Assembly (NCBI GenBank): GCA_913776615.1
Contig: CAJYPK010000015.1
Coordinates: 248,001 to 312,000, forward strand
DNA from: an uncultured Hymenobacter sp.
GTDB lineage: Bacteria; Bacteroidota; Bacteroidia; Cytophagales; Hymenobacteraceae
Length of the DNA: 64,000 nucleotides
Direction: 5' to 3'
Of this stretch, positions 27,201-36,700 are shown one piece after another (positions within the stretch are counted from its first letter, which is position 1; each line of letters starts with the position of its first letter). The notes beneath the pieces are model-generated. The model was given only the letters and a program-made list of their open reading frames with translations. It ran no database searches and was not told the origin of the DNA. The position numbers were made by a program, and so were the translations under genes.

Positions 27201-30200
27201 GCTGCTGACCGCCGCCGTAACGACGGCCAACCTCGACCCCGTACCGGCCGATAACCTGGCCGCCGCCACCGTGGCCATCAGCCCCACCACCGACCTGGCT
27301 ACGACCCTCACCGGTCCGGCCTCGGCTACCGTGGGCCAGCCGGTGCAGTACACGGCGACGTTCACGAATAACGGCCCGATGACGGCCAGCGGCTACAATG
27401 CCAGCGGCACGCAGACCAGCGGCATCTTCGCCACTGCGCAACTGCCCGTGGGGCTGAGCGGCGTGGCCATCACCGACGCCAGCGGCGCGCCGGTGAGCGG
27501 GGCCACCTACAACGCGGTTAACGGCCTCGTGACCTTCCCCGCGCCGACGATGGCCATGGCGGGCACCACCCAGGTGTACAACCTGCGCTTCATCGCCCCG
27601 GCCCAGTCGCTGACCGTGCGCACCAGCGTCGGCTCGGCCGCCGCGGATGCCACGCTGACCAACAACAGCGCGGCCGTCGCCACCGCCGTAACGCCCACGG
27701 CCGACCTCGTGACGAGCGTAGCCGGCCCGGCCTCGGCCCCCGTGGGCAACCCCGTAACCTACACCGTGAACACGACCAATAACGGCGCCTCGGCCGCCAC
27801 TACGGTCGTGCCGACGCTGCAACTGCCCACGGGCTTCACGGCGGCCTCGCTGCAAGTGAACGGCCAGGCGGGCACGCTCAGCGGAGCCAGTATCAACTTC
27901 CCCGGCGGGGCTAGCTACGACACCGGCAGCGGCCTCGTGACCTTCCCCGGCACCGCCAGCCTCGCCACCGGGGCCAGCGTGCTCAACCACGTCACTTTCC
28001 TGATGCCCAGCCCGGCCAGCGGCCAGGTGGCGGGCGTCGCCACGGCCACCTCGGCCACGGCCGACCTCACGCCCGGCAACAACGGCACGAGCGTCGCCAC
28101 CAGCATTGCGCCGGTTACCGCTACCACGGCCGACCTCGTGGCTTCGGTGAGCAGTTCGCCCTCGCCGGCCCCGGCAAGCGTGCCGGTTACGCTCACGGCT
28201 ACTTTCCAAAATATTGGCCCCGGCGCGGCTACCAACGTGCTGCCCACCCTGCAACTGCCCGCCGGCCTGACCGGCGTGACGGTGAGCGACAACGGCAGCT
28301 ACAACGCCACTACCGGCCTCGTAACCTGGCCTACCATCCTGAGCCAGGCCAGCGGTGCCCTGGCCTCGTACACGGCTGCCTTCCCGGCCCCGGGCACCGG
28401 CTCGTTCGTGGCCCTGGCCAGCGTGTCGTCGGATACGAGTGAGCCCAACAATGGCACGGCGCAGGGCAACAACGCCGGCACTGGGACAGTCAACGTAACG
28501 CCGGTGTACGACGTGGTGACGCGCATCAGCGGCCCGGCCACGGCGCTGGCTGGCACCAGCCAGACCTACACCGTCACCACGCTCGACAACGGCCCCTCGG
28601 CCGTGCCCAATACCACGGGCAGCCCCACCATCCAGACGGTGACCGTACCCGCCGGCCAGGTGCCCACTAACATTACCAACGGGGGCGTGTATTCGAGCGC
28701 CAACAACACCATTACCTGGACCATCACGGCCGCCCAGGCCCCCGGCGCGGCCGGGGCCGTTACTAACAGCTTCACCATCGTGCAGCCGGCCGGGAGCTAC
28801 TCGCCCGTGGCTACCGTGGCCACGCCCGGCGACAGCAACCTCGACCCGCTGGGCAACACCGCCAGCGTGACCACCGCCCTGCCCAACCAGCCGCCCACGG
28901 CCGTGGCCGTGGTGAACAGCCTGCGCAGTCCCGCTGGCAACACGGCGGCTAACAGTACTACTGCGCCTTTCGGCCAGCTCATCTCGCCCCTGGCCGCCCT
29001 CGACCCCGAGAATAGCCTCAGCAGCAGTGCGGCGTTTACCATCACGGCCATCCCGGCGGCCAGCCAGGGTACGCTCTACTACAGCAACGGCGGCAGCTAC
29101 ACGGCCGTTACCGGGGTGCAGAACCTGACGGCGGCGCAGGCGGCCAGCCTTCGCTTCCTGCCGACGCTGGGCTACGTGGGTAACGCGTCCTTCACATATC
29201 TGGCTACCGACAACGCGGGCAACCAGTCGCCGGCCGTGGCCTACACCCTGCCGGTGGGGGCCGACCTGAACGCCACCTACGCTACCTACAACCAGGCCAA
29301 GGGCGGCGCTACGCCCTACCAGACCGGCGACGTACTGGCCCAGCCCACCGACCCCAACGCCGCGACCTACAACAGCACCGGCGCGCTCTACAACGCCGCC
29401 ACCGGCGCGCAGCTGGCGGGCACCGGCAACGGCCTGAGCAACGCCGTGCTCACCGCCGGTACCCTCCCCAGCGGCGTGAGCCTCGACCCCGCCACCGGCC
29501 GCCTCTACGTGAGCAACGCCGCCGCGCTGGCCAACACCGCCACCGCCCAGACCTACACCGTCAGCATCACGACTACCGATGCCTACGGCGGAGTAACTAC
29601 CGTACCGCTGACCTTTACCATCGGGGCCCGGCCGCTGCCGGTGGTGCTGAGCGCGTTCACGGCCGTGGCCGTGGGCAACCGCGACGCCCAGCTCGACTGG
29701 ACGACGGCCTCGGAAGTGAACTCGGCGTATTTTGACATCGAGCGCAGCTTCGATGGCACAAGCTTCTCGAAAGTTGGTCAGTTGGCGGCCAAGGGCAGCA
29801 GCAGCATCCCCACGGCCTACGCCCTGCTCGACAAAGGGGTGGCCAGCTTGGCTACTACCGGCACGGTCTACTACCGCCTCAAGCAGGTAGACCTCGATGG
29901 CAAAGCCGCCTACTCGCCCGTGCGTACGGTGAGCTTCACCAAGGCTGCCGTGGCGAGCCTGAGCCTGTTCCCCAACCCGGCTCAGACGAGCACCAGCCTG
30001 GACCTGCGCCAGTTGCCGGCCGCCGGCTCGTACCAGGTGCGCCTGCTCGACGCCACGGGCCGGGTGGTGCGCGAGCTCACGCTCGGCGGCGGGCAGCTTC
30101 AGTCGCTAGAGGTGAGCAGCCTGGCCACGGGTTCGTACCTCGTACTGGTAACCGGTACCCAGCCCGATGGCTCGGCCCTGCGTCAGACCTTGCGACTTAC

Positions 30201-30210
30201 TAAGGAATAG
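21205..30210 (+). CDS. Giant T9SS-secreted surface protein, DUF11 repeats (3001 aa)
   Basis: A long N-terminal leader (about 57 residues, Arg-rich before a hydrophobic segment GLGLLAGLLLTPAHSWAQ) suggests an extended signal peptide. Residues 59 to about 990 are three tandem units starting at Cys59, Cys376 and Cys683, each a lectin-like beta domain plus an Ig/cadherin-like domain (PAQAASLRYTP...). Residues about 1000-1490 are a Gly-rich domain with GGGG runs. From residue 1493 there are eight DUF11-like modules (DLATTLSGPASA..., TNNGPSA...), then Ig-like modules and the SLFPNPAQTSTSLDL...LVLVTGTQPDG type A sorting domain. It is probably a cell-surface adhesin or matrix protein. It is followed by a terminator and by a paralogue with the same C-terminal half. 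Confidence 0.9.
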   Translation: MKQNLPFRSKLAAAPVSLWRRIILRSLSRRNLARFSAGAGGLGLLAGLLLTPAHSWAQCNTSATTTLSFTDTNPARPTGENWNGHLPTGVPEPLGATQVSSSVLTGASATSSLLIDTPGGAKTLTWTSDFSASNGFVNVTFNFNRPLSNFKVNLSNINLSRKTAGLLGADYTDEVVVNGANGATPTPVANISLTTLAGTAGISANVATAQTTGNATVQASFASAITSLTLTFRNGTASFTNPDEQIIGIDQMTWCRLAPLATNTTTATVPSTATQAGINTLTSSVDGAVQSYLLTSLPTRGTLFYNTTGTTYAAITSIPAGGLVLTPAQAASLRYTPDGTFTGSSATFTYQVRDDASLTSTNTATYTIPLQYIATCGTNPGTTTLAFGSRPAGEDWKNHAAEAVPVGSTATFISSGNYQNGAATASTLVVGTVNSSTLQWNNDFAAGSTKTSQVTFNFTRPLSNFTVQVQDIDAGTDFVDQVTFAGANGATAVTPLLSAANPGAGITTISGNVATGRNVTSSPVDGTVTAYFSSPITSLTITYNNATASNDGATQFIGIDQMTWCRALPTAVDVTSAALLSSIGTASISPLASTADNVPVTYTLTSIPTPAQGVLSYNSSGTTYTNITAAGQVLTAAQAASLRFTPVAGSSGNVTFTYRATDALNNLSANTATYTIPVVNAPCTTATAELNFRTSTPVPDDWKAHAPVNIGNSLTTVSTSNYQIAAGATTNTFSVISGTATNNVNGVQNLAWATDYASQANNTASVTFNFSRAVSNYAIRVQDIDRGESGSTAFADQVTFVGNNGGATVLPALAAVGATNSVNISGNVATGTADVSTTNPTDGTVVAYFASPITSLTLTYRNVSTFNADPSLNIIGIELMAICRLAPVATDVTNTSRPSGQGAAAINPLSATAPDGTITSYSITALPPASQGTFFVNGVALTASTLTLTPAQAAQLSFAPAAGFSGNAGFSYYATDNAGVVSNTATYTVPVTNSGAPGTPAPCGTPGKDGSPTIADNPDTYYPSVDAQALAAGATSISVGTATVGGTTTTPTSIVRGDLLLVIQMQGADINFTNSDSYGDGVAGGGASGNLGTNLTAGTYEYVVASNATPIAAATGGTITLATPLVNSYVNAPATTTAGPRRFQVIRVPQYGNLTLGGTLAATPWNGSTGGVLVLDVAGQTNFSGNLITAAGRGFRGGGGRTQSATNYDSPDYVNLTASDFNAQKGEGIAGTPRFVNVPGTPDNAATNVTVNTGVEGYPGSSTSRGAPGNAGGGGNDDLNNSGGGGGANGGSGGRGGNNFSSNKAIGGEPGAAFALTSSSRLVLGGGGGAGSTNNSTGTPGNGYASSGAAGGGIIILRTGTVAGTGTISANGSTANGSVADDGGGGGGAGGSILVTANSPASLSGLTLTANGGLGGNASGGTSGPHGPGGGGGGGVILTNGAVASTSALGAASGTTQGTPANFGAAAGLNGITNTGISNSIAGSAVGTTCAADVTVALAGPATLAPATPSGTYRVTFANQGPATATNVTRTVTLPAGATNIIVNGSPYSPTTANTIDFGTAASVASGASSTFTFSFTPATTATGSAAITSNVATASGQGADQAPNTSTINASIPPVANVATTITAGTPVAAGTLAAVATAPKFTVSFANNGPSPAAGVVASVQLPRGLTNVTATNGGVYSPATGLVTYAGITSLNAGTTTTSLINFDAPVTTPVAATASISTTTSEAGQTADDQASASYGITPAFDLATTLSGPASAVATDLVTLNLTMTNNGPSAVPNAVQTAQLATGLGNVFVSNGGFYNNGTASTTVTYGGVAYTVPAGGVIYPPLANLPSGQTVTNSVSFAMPGTAFKPTASVSTTTAGETAVANNTANLNNAASTTAPAATLNVASPVGNPANVYTTLSATATAANNVTVSVVTGNRGGLGSTSASGIVETVQLLPGLTNVAITDSTGATLSGASYNATTGLVTFSSVSLASGSKLRNLITFTAPAGVGNNGQLLLTAAVTTANLDPVPADNLAAATVAISPTTDLATTLTGPASATVGQPVQYTATFTNNGPMTASGYNASGTQTSGIFATAQLPVGLSGVAITDASGAPVSGATYNAVNGLVTFPAPTMAMAGTTQVYNLRFIAPAQSLTVRTSVGSAAADATLTNNSAAVATAVTPTADLVTSVAGPASAPVGNPVTYTVNTTNNGASAATTVVPTLQLPTGFTAASLQVNGQAGTLSGASINFPGGASYDTGSGLVTFPGTASLATGASVLNHVTFLMPSPASGQVAGVATATSATADLTPGNNGTSVATSIAPVTATTADLVASVSSSPSPAPASVPVTLTATFQNIGPGAATNVLPTLQLPAGLTGVTVSDNGSYNATTGLVTWPTILSQASGALASYTAAFPAPGTGSFVALASVSSDTSEPNNGTAQGNNAGTGTVNVTPVYDVVTRISGPATALAGTSQTYTVTTLDNGPSAVPNTTGSPTIQTVTVPAGQVPTNITNGGVYSSANNTITWTITAAQAPGAAGAVTNSFTIVQPAGSYSPVATVATPGDSNLDPLGNTASVTTALPNQPPTAVAVVNSLRSPAGNTAANSTTAPFGQLISPLAALDPENSLSSSAAFTITAIPAASQGTLYYSNGGSYTAVTGVQNLTAAQAASLRFLPTLGYVGNASFTYLATDNAGNQSPAVAYTLPVGADLNATYATYNQAKGGATPYQTGDVLAQPTDPNAATYNSTGALYNAATGAQLAGTGNGLSNAVLTAGTLPSGVSLDPATGRLYVSNAAALANTATAQTYTVSITTTDAYGGVTTVPLTFTIGARPLPVVLSAFTAVAVGNRDAQLDWTTASEVNSAYFDIERSFDGTSFSKVGQLAAKGSSSIPTAYALLDKGVASLATTGTVYYRLKQVDLDGKAAYSPVRTVSFTKAAVASLSLFPNPAQTSTSLDLRQLPAAGSYQVRLLDATGRVVRELTLGGGQLQSLEVSSLATGSYLVLVTGTQPDGSALRQTLRLTKE
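21379..24168 (+). repeat. Three tandem ~0.93-kb units in the giant protein gene
   Basis: Units begin at 21379, 22330 and 23251, each with a Cys codon. Each contains the block IIGIDQMTWCR or a variant (IIGIELMAICR in unit 3) and ends with an Ig-like TYTIP strand. They are diverged at the DNA level, so the duplication is old. Confidence 0.75.
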
Positions 30211-30231
30211 GCTCTGGCGAAGACCAAATGC

Positions 30232-30263
30232 AAAAAGGCTCCTTCTCAAGAGGGAGCCTTTTT
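30232..30263 (+). terminator. Intrinsic terminator after the first giant gene
   Basis: AAAAAGGCTCC / GGGAGCCTTTTT, 21 bp after the stop. Confidence 0.85.
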
Positions 30264-30705
30264 GCAAGTCGAGCCTGATCAAGGGCTGGCTTAGCCAAGC
30301 AGCCCGCGGTGATAAAGAGCTGCCGGGTGAAAAGTAATTATCTGTTTATCAGCAAACGATTAATAAAATTTTATCCGGAAACCTAATGCAAAATATGATT
30401 TTTTTCTTTTTCTTGAAAAAGCAAAAAATTTTCTCGAAAATTTAAAATCCAATTGGGTTTAGTGCTTAACGAAGAGCCTGCCCCTGTGAGTCCGCTGACT
30501 CGTGCTTAGCGAGAAAATAGCCTGGTTCGGCGAAATACGTTCGCTTGAAAAGTGGTGCTTTTTATTTTTGCAACTCCTGAGTTATAGGCTAACGTGCAGA
30601 GCACTACTCTCCACGGGGGCAAACCGCTTAGTATAACCGTTCGTACCTGCCACCATCTTACTCAACCTTTCCTTTTTCATTTTACCTGCTTTACCTCGCA
30701 GCCTT
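30264..30705. other. AT-rich gap before the second giant gene, with -7 box
   Basis: 442 bp without a gene. The stretch 30340-30450 is very AT-rich with A/T runs. TATTTTTG at 30563-30570 matches the -7 consensus TAnnTTTG, with a TTG at 30545-30547 only 15 bp upstream (short spacing). It would give a leader of about 130 nt. Confidence 0.45.
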
Positions 30706-33700
30706 ATGAAATCAACCTTACGACTACTCAGCCTTATATTGGCTGGAGCGGCTTTTGGGCCGCCCGGCCGGGCGCTGGCCCAGACGCCAACGCTCGAGTT
30801 TACGACGGGCGCTGGCAACCCCACCGGTAACGGTCCTACGACAGCCAACCAGGTTATCACGTTTCAGAACAACACGGATAACCCGACTGGCGGCACCTTT
30901 GCGGCCTACACGCCAACTACGCAGGCCACGTTTGTACTGAGCAACTTCCAGTACACCCTGACTACTGCCCAAACGCCGACTACAACGCCGGTATTTTTTG
31001 GGGGTGGGTCTGCTCAGGCTCAGCAAACAGCGGCTTTTGCACTGTTTCCTAAAATGAATGCCATTGGTGCTCCTGCCAACGGCATGTACAGTTCGGTTGC
31101 CAGCACAGTGGGGACGGGTATCGATATTGCCGTCAATAATTCGACTGAAATATATATGTCGGCTGAGGCAATACCAGCAACAGTACCAGCCAACGCCCGC
31201 TACCGATATGCTGACCTGACTATCAATTTTAATCAGGCCGTTGTAAATCCCGTCATACAGCTTGCCGGTTTAGGGAGCAGTGGTTCGACTAACGGCGGAA
31301 ACTTTACAACCTCCATCGGTTTTACGACCGAGCTAGACTTGCTAACGACGGGCGTAACGCTCTCCCGTTTGAGCGGCTCGAACGAGCTTACGGTAAACGC
31401 TACCCAGATACTAAACAACGCGACTTCGCCCGGCGCGGCCTCTAACAGCGGGGCAGCCAGCGGCTCCGTCCTGGTTACGACGCCCTCCACGGGTATTACC
31501 TCGATTACGTTCCGGCTGTATCTGCGGCCAGCCGCAGCGGGTGGTACACTGCACAGCCCCGATGGCTCCACGCACTCCGGCGATGGCTGGACCGTGGGCG
31601 TATCCTCGCTAGCGGCCGCTCAGCCCATTTCGGGCTACGTATACGAGGATGTGAACTACGGCGGCGGCGCGGGTCGCCCCCGCTCGGCCAGCGGTACCGT
31701 AGGCCGGCCTAACGCCCGCGTGGAGCTCTACAACTCAGCAGGCACTTTTGTATCGGCGACTACTACCGATGCCAACGGCCTCTACACCTTCAATCCTGGC
31801 GCGGGTACCTACACGGTGCGCGTAGTCAACAGCTCGGTTACCAGCAGCCGCACGGGTGCGGTAGCGGGCCTGCTGCCAGTACAAACCTATAACGGCACGA
31901 CCACCGCCGTGGGCGGGGCTAACCCTGCTAAAGTAGACGCTGGCAACGGGGCCGCCGGCACCACCCTGGCCAGCCTTAACACGGCTACGACCATCGCCGA
32001 AAGCCAAGCCGTGGTAACTTCTGGCGTGGGCTCGGCCACCGCTACGGGCGCTGATTTCGGCTTCAACTTCGACGTGGTAGTGAATACCAACGATACGGGC
32101 CAGGGATCGCTACGCCAGTTCATCACCAACAGCAACGCACTGGGCGGCGAAGCTTCGTTGGCCCAGGCTGGCTCTAACGCCGCCGGTGCCCTGCCGACCG
32201 GTACGGAAACGAGCATCTTCATGATTCCCGACGGCGCTGCTCACCCCGGCTTGCTGGCTAGCGGCAATGGTGGTCCTGCTTCGCAACTCACCGGTGGAGT
32301 AGCCATTATCTCGCCGGCCTCGGTGCTGCCGACTATCACGAGTGCGAATACCAGCATCGACGCTACTACGCAGAGCAGCAACATCGGCGATACGAACGCC
32401 GGCACGCTGGGCGCCGGTGGCACGGTAGGTACTGCGGCCACGGCCCTCTCGACCGTAAACCGGCCCGAAGTGCAGTTGGTAGGCAATCGTAACTTCGATG
32501 GGGTAGTAGTAGGTGCTACCAACGCAGTCGTGCGTGGTCTGAGCCTCTACGGCTTCAACCATGATATTACTGTTAATACCGACATCACGCTTTTCTTGAT
32601 TGAGCGGAACGTGATTGGTACCTCGGCTACGAGCTTTACTGACCCCGGCGTAAACGTACGGACACTCAACGAGGGTGTACTCCTGAATGGGGCCGACAAT
32701 GGCATTGTTCGCAACAACCTTATTGGTTACAACGGCGGTATGGGCGTTTGGGTACTTGCCAACGGGGGCAACGGCTCAAACAACAACACGATATCAGGCA
32801 ACGAAATTCGGGGTAATGCTCAAGAAAGCAAGCCGGCTCCTGAAGGACTGGTGTTTGATGGTCTGGAATTGCAAGGCAACAGTACGGGCAACACCGTATC
32901 GGGCAACCTGATTACGGCCAACTATGGCCACGGCATCGACTCCTTCGGTAACGGCATCGGTGGCAACACCGTCACGGGCAATACCATCTCCAACAATGGT
33001 GTGGGTGTAGCGACCAACACGGGTGAGGAAGGTTCGGGCCTGCGCATATTCGGCGCTACCAACCAGACCATCATCTCCAACAACGTACTCTCGGGCAATA
33101 ACGGCTCGGGCGTATTGGTGACTGGCTCGGCCAATAACGTCACGATTTCACAAAATTCTACTTTCGGCAATACCCGCCTGGGCGTTGACCTCATCAGCGA
33201 AACCAACGCACCGGTATTTTACAACGGCAACACGGGCACTACGTCGAACGTGACAATCAACGACAGTGGCGATGGCGACACGGGCGGCAATGGATTGCTC
33301 AACTTTCCGGTCATCACCCGTGCTACGCTGACCAGTAACGGTCTGCTCGTGCAGGGCTTTGCCCGCCCCGGCTCAGCTATCGAGCTGTTTACCGCCGACA
33401 ATACGCCCAACAGCGTAGCAGCCAACGTGGGCTTCGGCCAAGGCCGCACCTATCTCGGTACCTTCACGGAAGGCAGTACTACCGGTACCAGCCCCGACAC
33501 TGACAACAGCACCGGCACCTATGGCCCAGGGAACATTAACGGTCTCAACCAGGGTACCGATAACACCAACGCCTTCTCGTTCCTAATTCCGCTGACTGGC
33601 AACTTCGCTGGCTTGGCGGCTGGCGCTACGCTTACCAGCACTGCTACTCTGAATAACTCTACCTCGGAGTTTTCGGGTAATGCCACGTTGGCCGCGCTCA

Positions 33701-36700
33701 CAGGCTACGTGTATGAGGACGTGAACTACGGCGGCGGCGCGGGCCGCCCCCGCTCGGCCAGCGGTGCCGTGGGTCGCCCCGGCGCTACCGTTGAACTCTA
33801 CAACGGCACCACCCTGGTGGGCACTACTACCACCGATGCCAACGGTCAGTACACCTTCGGCGCTACGCCCGGCACCTACACGGTACGCGTGGTCAACAGC
33901 ACGGTAACCAGCTCGCGCACGGGCTATGTGGCCGGCCTGCTTCCAGTGCAGACCTACAACGGCACCACCACCGCCGTGGGCGGCGCAAACCCCGCCTTCA
34001 CCGACGCGGCCGCCAACAGCGGCAACCAGTCGCTGACGGCCCTCACCACCGGCACCTCTACGCCCCAGAGCGTAGCCACTGTAACGACGACCAACGCGAG
34101 CACGACCGGCCCCGACTTCGGCTTCAACTTCGACGTAGTGGTGAACACCAACAATGCGGGCCAGGGCTCGCTACGCCAGTTCATCACCAACGCCAACGCC
34201 CTGGGTGGTGAAGCTAACCTGGCACAGGCCGGCTCTAACGCCGCTGGCGCTTTGCCAGCCGGCATCGAAACCAGCATCTTCATGATTCCGAACGGTACCG
34301 CCCGTCCCGGTCTGCTGGCCAGCGGTAACGGCGGCCCCGCTTCGCAACTCAACGCTAATGGGGTAGCAGTAATTACGCCCGCTACGATCCTGCCTTCGGT
34401 AACGGGCGCCAATACCAGCATTGATGGCTCGACACAAACTTTCAATATTGGTAATACCAATAACGTAACACTAGGCACTGGCGGCACGGTAGGTACTGGT
34501 GCTACTGCCCTGAGCACCGTCAACGGCCCCGAGGTGCAGCTGACTGGCAACACCAACATCAACTCGGGTCTGTATCTGACTAATACTGCTACTGGCACGC
34601 GCGTTACCGGCTTAGCTGTTTATGGCTTCGGTAATTCGGTCGATGCTGATGACGTAGCGAATATCGTGACACTGGCCAACAATACCGTCTTCACGGCCAA
34701 CGTGCTGGGCAGCACTGCTACCAGCTTCAGCCTGCCCACGGGCGGCAACGGTGGTCAAAACGTACGGGTGCAAGGTGGTACGGGTGCAAACTTTACCAAT
34801 AACTTGGTTGGTTTCGCGGGTGGCACGGGCATTTACACGGCCAACGGCGTTACCAATGTTACCATCACCAACAACGAATTTCGCAGCAATGCCAATGTAG
34901 GCAACTACCTAGATGGAGTAGACGCCCATGGTGCTTCCTTGACGGTAACGAACAACCTGTTTGCCGGCAACGCTGCGCAAGGCTTCGACAGCTTCAGCAG
35001 CGCCGGTTCGAACGTGGTAACGGGCAATACCTTTACTGGCAACGGCGTAGGCAATGCCGGCGGCGCACCCTCCGAAACGGCAGCCATCCGCATTTACGGC
35101 ACGGGCAACACGGTAAGCCAGAACGTTGTCAACGGCAACTACGGGGCTGGGGTGGCGGTAACTAACGGTGCTACGACCATCATTAGCCAAAACTCTATTT
35201 TTAACAACGGCACCATTACCTCGGCTAATGGTACAGCGGCTAGCGGAGAGATTGGCATCGACTTGCTGTCGGCTTCCGACAATGCGAACACGGGGACGGC
35301 CCCGTACGTGACCATCAACGACAACGGTGATACGGACACGGGTGGCAACGGCCTGCTCAACTTCCCGGTTATTACCTCGGCTACCATCTCCAATGGCAAC
35401 CTAGTCGTGCAGGGCTTTGCCCGCCCTGGCTCGGTTATCGAACTCTTCAACCCCGGTGCCACGGCCGACGCCTCTGGCTTTGGCGAAGGCCAGACCTACT
35501 TAGGCACCTTTACTGAAGGCAGCGCCGCTGATACCGACAATGGCACGGGTACCTACTCGGGCGCTATCAACGGCCTGAACCAGGGTACCGACAACACCAA
35601 CCGCTTCTCGTTCACCATCCCGCTCACGGGCAGCTTCGCCGCCTATGCTGCTGGCTCGCGACTGACTAGCACGGCCACGCTCAGCGGCGCGACTTCCGAA
35701 TTCTCGGGCAATGCCACTGTGACCAACGCCCTGACGGGCTACGTGTACGAGGACGTAAACTACGGCGGTGGCGCTGGTCGCCCCCGCTCGGCCAGCGGTA
35801 CCGTAGGCCGTTCGGGTGCCCGCGTTGAGCTTTACGACGCCAGCGGAAACTTTGTAACAGCTACGACTACCGACACCAACGGCCAGTATGCCTTCAACGT
35901 GCCCGCCGCCACCTATACGGTGCGCGTGGTCAACAGCACGGTGAGCAGTTCGCGCACGGGCTACGTCGCTGGCCTGCTACCGGTGCAGACATACAACGGT
36001 ACTACCACCGCCGTGGGCGGGATTAACCCAGCCAAGATTGATGCTGGCAATGGTGCCTCTGGCACCACGCTGGCCAGCTTGAATACGGCTACTACTATCG
36101 CCGAAAGTCAGGCTTCCTTTACGCTAAGCAGCGGCGCTTCGGCTGGTCCCGACTTCGGCTTCAACTTCGATGTGGTAGTGAACACCAACGACACAGGCCA
36201 GGGCTCGTTGCGTCAGTTCATCACCAATGCAAACGCTCTTGGCGGTGAGGCCAACCTAGCCCAGGCTGGCTCGAACAGTGCCGGTACCCTGCCAACTGGC
36301 ACGGAGACGAGCATCTTCATGATTCCCGATGGTGCAGCACACCCCGGGCTGCTAGCCAGCGGCAATGGTGGTCCTGCCTCACAGCTCAACGCTAGCGGGG
36401 TAGCCGCAATCACTCCCGCTACGGCACTACCCGCTATTACGGGTACACTCACCCGCATCGACGGCACGACGCAGAGCACCAACATCGGCAACACCAACGG
36501 TGGCAATACGGCTACGCTAGGCGTGGGTGGCACGGTAGGTACCGGGGCTACGGCGCTCTCGACCGTAAACCGTCCGGAAGTGCAGCTCATCGGCTCAACC
36601 GCCGTGGCCATTGGCCTCGACCTCAGTAATACGGCCACCAACTCGACCATTGCCGGCCTTGCTATCTACGGCTTCGGCAATGCGACCGACGACAACAACA

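Noticed and set aside
23128..28254. A 1708-codon open frame on the strand opposite the first giant gene
   Set aside because: It is antisense to DUF11 and Gly-rich repeats whose GC-rich third positions remove stop codons. Its translation is Arg/Gly/His/Ala low complexity with no domain, and the plus-strand protein is clearly real.
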